Of a stretch of DNA of 64,000 bases, positions 29,274 through 36,056 are shown in pieces (position 1 is the first letter of the stretch; each line of letters starts with the position of its first letter). Source of the stretch: an uncultured Pelagibacteraceae bacterium (lineage in GTDB: Bacteria > Pseudomonadota > Alphaproteobacteria > Pelagibacterales > Pelagibacteraceae); NCBI GenBank assembly GCA_902562205.1, contig CACESO010000006.1, forward strand, positions 1 through 64,000, given 5' to 3'. A program made the translations under genes and the position numbers. A model generated the notes under the pieces. It had not been told where the DNA came from. It saw only the letters and a program-made list of their open reading frames with translations, and searched no databases.

Positions 29274-29837
29274 TTAGTTTCTTTTAATTAATTTTTTAGC
29301 CTTATTTTTTCCCTCAGTTTCCTTGTATTTTTTGAAATCATCCTTTTCAAATAAAGCTGCTTTTTTCAAAATAGCTATTTTAAGCTCACCTTCAAGTTTT
29401 GATTTAACTTTACTTGTCTTACATTTATTATTCTCATTACATACTTTTTCAAATACTAAAACTTTAATCGCGTCAGCTCTAATTTCATTCGTCATAAACT
29501 GAATTGTAATTTTCAATTCCCTATTTGTATTTTCTGAAGAGAACCACTCGGTAATAATTATTCCTCCTGAGTAACTTGCATTCGTTAATGGTACAAAGTC
29601 CATCACATCTATAGCACCTCTCCAAAGAGGGTTTGAAGATGCAAAATCAAAATCTCCTCCTCTTGTGGCACCTCTACCAAATCTTATTCCTCTACCTTCT
29701 TGAATGTTTTTTTTAACTCTCTCTTCTACATTTACAGGATTATCTTTGATGTCTGATCTTTTGTAAATTCCACACGAATTTAATGCAAATAATGTAAAAA
29801 TTATAAAAATGATAAATTTGACTAAATACGTTTTCAT
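29274..29837 (-). CDS. DUF3576 lipoprotein
   Basis: Alphaproteobacterial lipoprotein of unknown function. The signal peptide ends in a lipobox IFTLFALNSCGIYKRS; the mature part has NPLWRGAIDVMDFVPLTNAS and GGIIITEWF, which are the DUF3576 hallmarks. Start chosen at the ATG of MKTYLVKF (29837); the track start 29846 adds MIF. 187 residues; the C-terminal third is lysine-rich. Location upstream of leuS-lptE-holA suggests co-transcription and a link to outer-membrane biogenesis, which is inference. Confidence 0.85.
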   Translation of the reverse strand: MKTYLVKFIIFIIFTLFALNSCGIYKRSDIKDNPVNVEERVKKNIQEGRGIRFGRGATRGGDFDFASSNPLWRGAIDVMDFVPLTNASYSGGIIITEWFSSENTNRELKITIQFMTNEIRADAIKVLVFEKVCNENNKCKTSKVKSKLEGELKIAILKKAALFEKDDFKKYKETEGKNKAKKLIKRN

Positions 29838-30018
29838 GAAAATCATAGATACCAGAAAATAAGAATTATCTCAGAATTATTTAAAAATCGTCCTTTTTAG
29901 CGTGACAAAAATATCACAAAGTAAGAAAAAAAACACTATTTTTACTAAAAATCAAGTGTTTTAAGTACTTTCTGATAAAAAACCTCTGTTCATATGAATA
30001 CAACAAAAAAGGAGTATT
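29838..30018. promoter_or_regulatory. Divergent control region between the DUF3576 gene and the porin
   Basis: About 180 bases carrying the promoters of both genes. Seen: an interrupted inverted repeat GTGA-N8-TCAC at 29902-29917; a two-part hairpin at 29930-29962 (AAAACACT with AGTGTTTT, inner ATTTTT with AAAAAT, 3-base loop, 2-base bulge); and a strong Shine-Dalgarno AAGGAG 6 bases before the porin ATG, unusual in this window where most genes have none that is convincing. No promoter hexamers are assigned with confidence. Confidence 0.5.
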
Positions 30019-31098
30019 ATGAATAACATTAAAAAAATAGGACTTACAGCATTAGCAGGTTCGCTAGTGACTTTAGGTTCAGCAGTTGCAGGCGAAATGT
30101 CTGTTTCTGGAGGTATTAACACTACTTTAAAATTTGGTAAAGGTGGTGGAAATACTAGTAGAGGTATAGGTTCAGACAAAGACGTAACTTTCTCAGGCGG
30201 TGGTGAACTAGATAACGGAACAACGTTTTCTATGAGCACAACTCTTGATGATACCTACGCAGTGTCAGGATCAACAACTACAATCACAACACCATCACTT
30301 GGTTCATTCCAAGTTGGTCAAAGTACTGGTTCAGCAGCTGGTTATTATGATGAGGAAGTTCCTCAAGTATACGAGCAAGCATCTGACGGTATTGAAACAC
30401 CTGCGAACAAAGTCGGTGACTTCATGGACAATAACCATGTTATGTACACATCTCCAACATTAGAGATGATGGGTGCATCATTCACATTACGTGCTGGTTA
30501 TGCGCCACAAGCAAGTGACGCTGCAGTAGCAGATGGTGGTCAGCAAACTTACAGTGGAACATACGGTGCAGGTCAAGAACTTGGTTTAACGATCGGTTAC
30601 GAAGGCTTAACACTTGGTTTCTACGGTGCTGAAAGAGAAAACAGAGGACCAGATCAATCAGCTCAAGACGACGTTAGAGATGAGTTCAACGGTGCATGGT
30701 ATGCAAAATACACAATGGGACCAGTGTCAATTGGTTACTCAGAGACGTATTTTGATGCAGGTGTAGCAAGAGCTATCGATACAGTTGATACAGCTAAAAC
30801 AAGAAGAACTGCTGGTGGTATCTACGAAGATGAACAGATGTCAATTGCGTTTAACGTAAACGACAATATGTCAATCTCATACACAGTTGCTGATAGTACT
30901 TATGACTCTCAGGATGACGCTAAAACAGCGGCTACTACTGATGACGATATAACTCAGGAAATCGATGCGATACAGGTAGCTTACTCTATGGGTGGTATGT
31001 CAATTAAAGCATACAACATGGAAGTATCTAATCCAGCGCATGACGACAACGCAGCTGACCAAAGCGTAACTGAAATTGCTTTAGGTTTTGCATTCTAA
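30019..31098 (+). CDS. Outer-membrane porin
   Basis: General diffusion porin. A Sec signal peptide (MNNIKKIGLTALAGSLVTLGSAVAG, cut after AVAG) is followed by a beta-barrel body of alternating short strands, glycine/aspartate-rich loops (acidic, so probably low pI) and a terminal Phe (EIALGFAF), the BAM recognition signal. 359 residues. Strong AAGGAG ribosome binding site, higher G+C and more C-ending codons than neighbours, and its own hairpin terminator all point to very high expression. Porins of this type are prominent in SAR11 outer membranes. The solute preference cannot be read from sequence. Confidence 0.93.
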   Translation: MNNIKKIGLTALAGSLVTLGSAVAGEMSVSGGINTTLKFGKGGGNTSRGIGSDKDVTFSGGGELDNGTTFSMSTTLDDTYAVSGSTTTITTPSLGSFQVGQSTGSAAGYYDEEVPQVYEQASDGIETPANKVGDFMDNNHVMYTSPTLEMMGASFTLRAGYAPQASDAAVADGGQQTYSGTYGAGQELGLTIGYEGLTLGFYGAERENRGPDQSAQDDVRDEFNGAWYAKYTMGPVSIGYSETYFDAGVARAIDTVDTAKTRRTAGGIYEDEQMSIAFNVNDNMSISYTVADSTYDSQDDAKTAATTDDDITQEIDAIQVAYSMGGMSIKAYNMEVSNPAHDDNAADQSVTEIALGFAF

Positions 31099-31116
31099 TT
31101 TAATTTAGTTTCGAAA

Positions 31117-31671
31117 TTAAAACGGCCCAGTATTTATACTTGGGCCGTTTTTTTTTATCCAAGATATCGCCGCAACACCGCTCGGAGTACATAATTTTGA
31201 TCTTTTAAGAGTTTTTTGGTTAATTCCACCAAGTAAAATAATTTGATTTTTTGCTAATTTTTTTAATAAATTTGTTTTTATGGTACCGAGATATTTTTTA
31301 TTTTTATTATTTTTAAAAATAGGACTTAAAAAAATACATGAACAGCCCTGTCTTTCCTTAATTTTAAGTTCGATTGCGTTGTGAGCTGATCCTATTATTT
31401 CAAGCTTCTTTTTAACTATATTCTGAAATCTTAATTGTTTGTAAAATGAGGGGATATATAAACCATCAAAATTATACCTAATTGCATCTTTTAGGTTATT
31501 AGAAATATAAACCTTTCGTCTATTATTTCTACAATGCCTAACTAATTTTCTCAGTTCTCTAGGATCATTCTTTTTATGATAATTTCTATATATTAATGAA
31601 ATTTGAGCAGATAATTTTTCAATTTCAATTTTGTTAAATTCATCTATAAAATAAAAATACTTAATATTCAT
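31117..31671 (-). CDS. ThiE/TenI-like thiamine phosphate synthase family protein
   Basis: 184-residue TIM-barrel-type protein. GSAHNAIELKIKERQGCSCIFLSPIF corresponds to the ThiE GxSxH...GADYVxxGPVF segment and IILLGGIN to the phosphate-binding loop. The N-terminal pyrophosphate motif of true ThiE (LQLREK) is not recognisable, so enzymatic activity as thiamine phosphate synthase is doubtful; a TenI-like or other role is possible. Position next to yggS is shared with other Alphaproteobacteria. Its last 12 codons (KKNGPSINTGPF) are the porin terminator read on the other strand. Its ATG directly abuts that of yggS. Confidence 0.75.
   Translation of the reverse strand: MNIKYFYFIDEFNKIEIEKLSAQISLIYRNYHKKNDPRELRKLVRHCRNNRRKVYISNNLKDAIRYNFDGLYIPSFYKQLRFQNIVKKKLEIIGSAHNAIELKIKERQGCSCIFLSPIFKNNKNKKYLGTIKTNLLKKLAKNQIILLGGINQKTLKRSKLCTPSGVAAISWIKKNGPSINTGPF
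31119..31154 (+). terminator. Strong rho-independent terminator of the porin gene
   Basis: AACGGCCCA and TGGGCCGTT form a perfect 9-base stem (inner AGTA/TACT can extend it with one bulge) followed by eight T. It is one of only two strong hairpin terminators seen in the window. Most of it lies inside the last codons of the convergent ThiE/TenI-like gene. Confidence 0.93.
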
Positions 31672-32313
31672 ATGGAGAATGTAGTAAAAAATTTTGATTT
31701 AGTAAAAGAGGAAATAAGCAATTTTAAAAATGCCAATATTATTGCTGTATCAAAAACATTCCCGATCAGTCATATATTACCTTTAATCAATCATGGTCAT
31801 CAGCACTTCGGTGAAAATAAGGTCCAAGAAGCTCAGGAAAAATGGACATCATTAAAGAACGATTTTCCTAATTTAAAATTACATTTAATAGGTAAATTAC
31901 AAACAAACAAAGTAAAGTTTGCGTTACCTTTATTTGATTATATCCACTCTTTAGATAGCATTAAACTCGCAGAAAAAATTTCATTAGAACAGGAAAAAAA
32001 GAAATTTAGGCCAAAAATATTTATTCAAATAAATCTAGGTAAAGAAAATCAAAAGTCAGGTATTGATGAAGAAGGCTTAGAAAGTTTTTACCAAAAATGT
32101 GTAACTAAATATAACCTTAACATCATAGGTATTATGTGTTTACCCCCATTTGATGAAGATCCGACACCTTTTTTTAAAAAAATGCAAAATTTATCAGAAA
32201 GTATTAAATTAAAAGAAATTAGTATGGGAATGTCCAACGATTATATGGATGCGCTAAGGTTTAAGGCAACATACATAAGAGTTGGTTCCAAAATTTTTGG
32301 AAACAGAAGCTAA
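31672..32313 (+). CDS. yggS: YggS-family pyridoxal phosphate homeostasis protein
   Basis: PLP-binding protein (PLPBP/PROSC) that balances free vitamin B6; it has no known catalytic reaction. The Lys that binds PLP is in NIIAVSKTFP; FGENKVQEAQEKW and HLIGKLQTNKVKFAL are family signatures, and the end LRFKATYIRVGSKIFGNR is typical. 213 residues. The start codon follows immediately after the start codon of the divergent ThiE/TenI-like gene (CATATG). Stop tetramer CTAA is shared with the L,D-transpeptidase gene. Confidence 0.96.
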   Translation: MENVVKNFDLVKEEISNFKNANIIAVSKTFPISHILPLINHGHQHFGENKVQEAQEKWTSLKNDFPNLKLHLIGKLQTNKVKFALPLFDYIHSLDSIKLAEKISLEQEKKKFRPKIFIQINLGKENQKSGIDEEGLESFYQKCVTKYNLNIIGIMCLPPFDEDPTPFFKKMQNLSESIKLKEISMGMSNDYMDALRFKATYIRVGSKIFGNRS

Positions 32314-32801
32314 GATAACTTAATTTTTGAATTTTTTTTTATTAACTTCAATAATATTTCAATATCATTCAAACTTAATGAAATGCACCCTCTAGTGGGT
32401 CTATAATTATTTGTAACGTGAATAAAAATTGCGCTCCCTTTATTTTTGATTATTCTTCGGGTGTTATAGTTGATTACAATAATAATGTCGTAAATTTTAT
32501 CTTTTCTATACAGCTTTTCAGCTTTAATTTTTTTATTTAATTTTATTTCTTTATTATAATAAATATTGTTAGGGTCATCACACCAACCCTTTTGTTTATT
32601 TATTCTAATAGTTTTTAATTTTGTATAAGGTTTATCTACCCTGTCGTTTCTATAATAAACCGGTCCTAATGAAAATATTCCTGTTGGAGTGCAATTATCT
32701 CCCTCTAGTTTATTTTTTTTTAAACCATTTTTTCCAATAGAGCATTTAAATTGGAAATCATCACAAATTAAGGTGTCTTTATTTTTTAGTTTAATTATCA
32801 T
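32310..32801 (-). CDS. L,D-transpeptidase (YkuD) domain protein
   Basis: 163-residue protein with a YkuD-type catalytic motif, FIHVTNNYRPTRGCISLSLND: His, then (S/T)RGC with the nucleophile Cys. The GDNCTPTGIFSLG segment is the usual first conserved loop. Unlike most periplasmic L,D-transpeptidases no signal peptide or membrane segment is visible, so either export is atypical or the domain acts elsewhere; short YkuD proteins of this kind are frequent in Alphaproteobacteria. It starts 14 bases from the divergent regulator gene. Confidence 0.85.
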   Translation of the reverse strand: MIIKLKNKDTLICDDFQFKCSIGKNGLKKNKLEGDNCTPTGIFSLGPVYYRNDRVDKPYTKLKTIRINKQKGWCDDPNNIYYNKEIKLNKKIKAEKLYRKDKIYDIIIVINYNTRRIIKNKGSAIFIHVTNNYRPTRGCISLSLNDIEILLKLIKKNSKIKLS

Positions 32802-32815
32802 AAGTTCTAAAATAT

Positions 32816-33406
32816 ATGGTAAATCAAAAATTATATATAATTAATTTATCAAATTTTTACGACATCATTAGTGAACTTAAAGAACATATTGATTACGAAT
32901 TATTAAAATTTGATAATAAAGAAATTTTTTTTGATAAATATAAAAGTGAAAGTATTTCTACAGAAAACTCAATCTTAGTTGTGCATGAGAAAGAATATAA
33001 CTTTTTTGTTAAAAATATAAATGAGGATCAAATTATTAAATTTAAACCTCCAGTAAATATTTTTACGTTTATTGAAAATTTAAATGTGAAATTTATTCAG
33101 AAAAAATACCAAGACCAATCGAATGTAAATGTTAAAGATTTTTTTTTAGACATCAACTCAAGAGAACTAAAAAAGGGTAAAGCAAGTTTAAAATTAACTG
33201 AACGAGAAACTGATATGATATTGTTTCTAAATAATTCAAATAAACCAGTAAATGTTGAAACTTTAGAAAAAGAAATTTGGCAACATTCCTCGGAACTTGA
33301 GACTCATACAGTTGAAACCCATATTTATAGACTTAGAAAAAAAATAAAAGCTGAGTTTGGAAATGATGAATTAATTATAAGTAATAAAGATGGATATACT
33401 ATCTGA
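32816..33406 (+). CDS. OmpR-type winged-helix regulator with degenerate receiver
   Basis: 196 residues. The C-terminal half (about 105-196) is a Trans_reg_C winged helix: FFLDINSRELKKGKASLKLTERETDMILFL, VNVETLEKEIW and ETHTVETHIYRLRKKIKAEF followed by the GYTI wing. The N-terminal 100 residues resemble a receiver in length but show no phospho-acceptor Asp in a DLxLPD context and no KP turn, so phosphorylation is unlikely. No sensor kinase is adjacent. DNA targets are unknown. Its TGA overlaps the start of the arfA-like gene. Confidence 0.8.
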   Translation: MVNQKLYIINLSNFYDIISELKEHIDYELLKFDNKEIFFDKYKSESISTENSILVVHEKEYNFFVKNINEDQIIKFKPPVNIFTFIENLNVKFIQKKYQDQSNVNVKDFFLDINSRELKKGKASLKLTERETDMILFLNNSNKPVNVETLEKEIWQHSSELETHTVETHIYRLRKKIKAEFGNDELIISNKDGYTI

Positions 33407-33513
33407 TGAAGAAAAAAAATTTTATTGCCAAGGATCTATTTTCAAAAAAATACAAGCCAAGGGTCATTAAACCAAAAAAAGGAAAGGGAAGTTTTAAGAG
33501 AAAGAAAAAGTAA
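33406..33513 (+). CDS. arfA: Small basic protein resembling alternative ribosome-rescue factor ArfA
   Basis: 35-codon gene absent from the ORF track. The product starts MKKKNFIAKDLFSKKYKPR and ends VIKPKKGKGSFKRKKK. The block LF...RV.KPKKGKGSF.RK matches the conserved core of ArfA (E. coli LFRQRVEKNKKGKGSYMRK), which recruits RF2 to ribosomes stalled without a stop codon and whose basic tail enters the mRNA channel. The ATG overlaps the TGA of the regulator gene (33404-33406), so it is coupled to it; the TAA stop directly abuts the convergent PfkB kinase gene. No RNase III-type hairpin like that controlling E. coli arfA is visible. Confidence 0.8.
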   Translation: MKKKNFIAKDLFSKKYKPRVIKPKKGKGSFKRKKK

Positions 33514-34443
33514 TTAAATCCGAGCACCTATTTGTTGAATTACTTTTGATGACATCTCAGTACCCTTTTCTAAGCATTCTTTCTCAGACATATTGTTAAC
33601 ATGACCATGTAAGAAACCAGCTGCAAATAAATCACCAGCACCTGTAAGATCAACTATTTTTAAATTCTTTTTAATTCCGCACTCCGTTATTTCATTTCCA
33701 TTAATAGATACAGCGCCTTTTTCACCTCTTGTTATTACCAATAACTTTTTTAATTCTTTGGCGAAATTAATTACATCCTCAAAATTTCTCGCATCAATTA
33801 AGGACATAATCTCTTGTTCGTTAGCAAAAGTTATATCTAGTTTATTTTTAACTAATTCTAGAAAATGAGGTTTGTGTCTATCTACACAAAATTGATCAGA
33901 TAATGACATAGCAACTTTATTTGCATTATTTATTGCTTTATCAAATGCTTTTCTTGGATCACCTTCATCCCAAAGATATCCCTCTAAAAAAATAATTTCA
34001 CTTTTTTTTATAGCATTCGTATCAACATCATTCTCATTAATTTTTCCAGCCGTACCAAGAAAAGTGCACATAGTTCTTTCAGAGTCTGGAGTGACTAATA
34101 TTAAACATGTGCCAGTTGGCAACTCTTCTTTCTTTTTAGAATAAAAATATTTAACATTCTCAGTCTTAAGACCTTCCTCATATTTTCCACCTAGATCATC
34201 ATCGTTTACTTTACCGATGAATCCTACATCATTTCCTAATTGTGATAATCCAACGATTGAATTGGCTACTGATCCACCAGAAACAGTTTTTTCAATTTTT
34301 AGGTTTGAGAGCAATTGTTTGAATTCATTTTCATCAAAAATTAATTTCATCGTGCTTTTTGTAAGATTATTTTTTTTAATAAATTCATTGTCAACTTTGC
34401 AAATAACATCAACTATTGCATTTCCAATTCCTAAAATTTTCAT
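33514..34443 (-). CDS. PfkB-family sugar/nucleoside kinase, probably adenosine kinase
   Basis: 309-residue ribokinase-fold kinase. SGGSVANSIVGLSQLGNDVGFIGKV is the N-terminal PfkB substrate loop and VDLTGAGDLFAAGFLHG the C-terminal signature with the catalytic Asp and anion hole. The pattern FDENEF...GGSVANS and NEQEIMSL fits the adenosine kinase-like branch common in Alphaproteobacteria; ribokinase or another PfkB specificity cannot be excluded. Last gene of the leftward grpE-dnaK-dnaJ-dapB-nth run, one base after nth. Confidence 0.88.
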   Translation of the reverse strand: MKILGIGNAIVDVICKVDNEFIKKNNLTKSTMKLIFDENEFKQLLSNLKIEKTVSGGSVANSIVGLSQLGNDVGFIGKVNDDDLGGKYEEGLKTENVKYFYSKKKEELPTGTCLILVTPDSERTMCTFLGTAGKINENDVDTNAIKKSEIIFLEGYLWDEGDPRKAFDKAINNANKVAMSLSDQFCVDRHKPHFLELVKNKLDITFANEQEIMSLIDARNFEDVINFAKELKKLLVITRGEKGAVSINGNEITECGIKKNLKIVDLTGAGDLFAAGFLHGHVNNMSEKECLEKGTEMSSKVIQQIGARI

Positions 34444-34444
34444 A

Positions 34445-35113
34445 TTAAGCTTTCTTTGTTTTGATTGGTTTTTTTCTATTAGGATAACAAGATGTGCAAA
34501 TTTTACAAGTTATTCCGTAGCAGTCTCGTGCCTTACAAAACTCTCTTCCATAATAGATTATTTGCAAGTGAAGTTTGTTCCAATATTTTTTAGGAAATAA
34601 TCTTTTAAGATCTTCCTCTGTTTTAAATACGTTTTTGCCGTTAGTAAGTCCCCATCTTTGTGCCAATCTATGTATATGTGTATCTATTGGAAATGCTGGA
34701 TGACCAAAACCTTGAGACATTACTACGCTAGCTGTTTTATGCCCGACACCCGGAAGCTCCTCCAACTGCTCAAAAGTTTTGGGGACTCGACCACCGTATT
34801 TTTCCATTAATATTTTTGATAAATTAAAAATACTTTTGGCTTTAATTCTAAAAATACCTATTCTTTTAATTAATTTTTCTATTTTTTTCCTACCAAGTTT
34901 TACAAAGTGTTTTGGTTTGTGATATTTTGGGTAAATATCCTTTGTAACATTATTCACATTAACATCTGTGCATTGCGCAGAAAGCAAAACTGAAATCAAA
35001 AGCGTAAATACATTTCTACTATGTAATGGTACAGAAATTTTTGGATATGTTTTATTTAAAATTTTAAGAACTATTTTAGCTCTTTTTTTCTTTTCAGCCT
35101 CTTTGAGCCTCAT
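34445..35113 (-). CDS. nth: Endonuclease III (DNA glycosylase/AP lyase)
   Basis: Base-excision repair enzyme for oxidised pyrimidines. The helix-hairpin-helix and catalytic segment LEELPGVGHKTASVVMSQGFGHPAFPIDTHIHRLAQRWG carries the active Lys (GHKTA) and Asp (VDTH-type IDTH); the four-Cys [4Fe-4S] loop C-X6-C-X2-C-X5-C is CKARDCYGITCKICTSC-like at the C-terminus. 222 residues. Overlaps dapB by 4 bases. Confidence 0.97.
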   Translation of the reverse strand: MRLKEAEKKKRAKIVLKILNKTYPKISVPLHSRNVFTLLISVLLSAQCTDVNVNNVTKDIYPKYHKPKHFVKLGRKKIEKLIKRIGIFRIKAKSIFNLSKILMEKYGGRVPKTFEQLEELPGVGHKTASVVMSQGFGHPAFPIDTHIHRLAQRWGLTNGKNVFKTEEDLKRLFPKKYWNKLHLQIIYYGREFCKARDCYGITCKICTSCYPNRKKPIKTKKA

Positions 35114-35886
35114 TTAAAATTTAAAACATTTCTCATTGAGTAAAGTCCTGGCTTTTTAGACATAAGCCATTTAGCAGCTGTTAGAGCTCCTTCAGAATAT
35201 AAAGCCCTGTCAAATGCCTCGTGATTTAAAGTTATAATTTCTTTACCACTAGAAAATTTGACTTCGTGTTCTCCAACAGTCTCACCTTTTCTTATTGAAT
35301 TAAAGTTAATTTTTTTCCCATAAGGAAATGTTTTCTTGTTGAAATATTTATTGCCAATCATTTTATAAAAATCTTTCTTTTTACCAACTGCTATACCTTT
35401 ACCCAGCATTAAGGCAGTACCTGATGGATGATCTTTTTTGTGTTTATGGTGAACTTCATAAACTTTGCTTAGGAAATTATTTCCCAATGAACTTGAAGCG
35501 ATCTCAGTAAGATACATTAAAAGATTAATCCCAAGGCTCATATTTCCTGCCTTTAAAATTGGAATTTTTCTTGAGTATTTTTTTATTAATTCTTCTTCTT
35601 TTTTAGAAAATCCAGTAGTACCGATCACTACTTTTTTTTTAAGTTTTGATGCTATTTTTAAAACCTGGAAAGTACATTTTGGTATCGTGAAATCGATAAT
35701 GATATTTGCTTTTTTAAAAGCATTTTCGTCATTTAATTTAGGTTTGATCCCAGAAATTTTTCTATTAATTTTTCTATTTTCAGTAAGAGTAACAAGCTTA
35801 AATTTTTTATCTAATTTTGAAGATTTGATAATTTGTTGACCCATTCGGCCAAGGCAACCAGTTACAGCTAATTTAATTTTATTCAT
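35110..35886 (-). CDS. dapB: 4-hydroxy-tetrahydrodipicolinate reductase
   Basis: Lysine and diaminopimelate synthesis. The track start at 35937 is too early; MNKIKLAVTGCLGRMGQQII at 35886 gives 258 residues and puts the nucleotide-binding GCLGRMG in the right place. Further motifs: IDFTIPKCTF, GTTGFS, the catalytic EVHHKHKKDHPSGTAL. The start overlaps the stop of the small membrane ORF upstream (ATGA). Confidence 0.97.
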   Translation of the reverse strand: MNKIKLAVTGCLGRMGQQIIKSSKLDKKFKLVTLTENRKINRKISGIKPKLNDENAFKKANIIIDFTIPKCTFQVLKIASKLKKKVVIGTTGFSKKEEELIKKYSRKIPILKAGNMSLGINLLMYLTEIASSSLGNNFLSKVYEVHHKHKKDHPSGTALMLGKGIAVGKKKDFYKMIGNKYFNKKTFPYGKKINFNSIRKGETVGEHEVKFSSGKEIITLNHEAFDRALYSEGALTAAKWLMSKKPGLYSMRNVLNFK

Positions 35887-36053
35887 GCAAAAATTAAATA
35901 TGAAAGTATCACAACAACTAAAACAATAATACCCCAAATAGACAAGTTTTTAAAAAGTTGTTTTTTTTCAGAATTACTTCTTAAAAAATTTGGTAATACT
36001 AAAATTAAAACCGCAATTAATGCTATAGCTGGTACTATTTGTTCAAGACCCAT
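35883..36053 (-). CDS. Small two-helix membrane protein, unknown function
   Basis: 56-codon ORF missed by the ORF track. It begins MGLEQIVPAIALIAVLILVLP, then a short basic loop (NFLRSNSEKKQLFKN) and a second helix (IWGIIVLVVVILSYLIFA). It is 3 bases downstream of the dnaJ stop and its TGA overlaps the dapB ATG, so translation of dapB is probably coupled to it; this tight packing is the main evidence that it is real. Two transmembrane segments with a central basic loop of this layout resemble the N-terminal region of alphaproteobacterial membrane-bound aspartic protease genes, but no protease domain follows. Function unknown. Confidence 0.7.
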   Translation of the reverse strand: MGLEQIVPAIALIAVLILVLPNFLRSNSEKKQLFKNLSIWGIIVLVVVILSYLIFA

Positions 36054-36056
36054 TAT

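Noticed and set aside
29902-29917. CRP-like operator before the porin
   Set aside because: The half sites GTGA and TCAC are separated by 8 bases instead of 6 and lack the outer T/A match, so I do not call it a CRP/FNR site.
29994-30026. 10-codon leader ORF overlapping the porin ATG
   Set aside because: No ribosome binding site before it and such short ORFs are frequent by chance; the strong AAGGAG belongs to the porin start.
30245-30463. 72-residue ORF inside the porin gene
   Set aside because: Out-of-frame shadow of a repetitive, less AT-rich coding sequence; no start signal or recognisable product.
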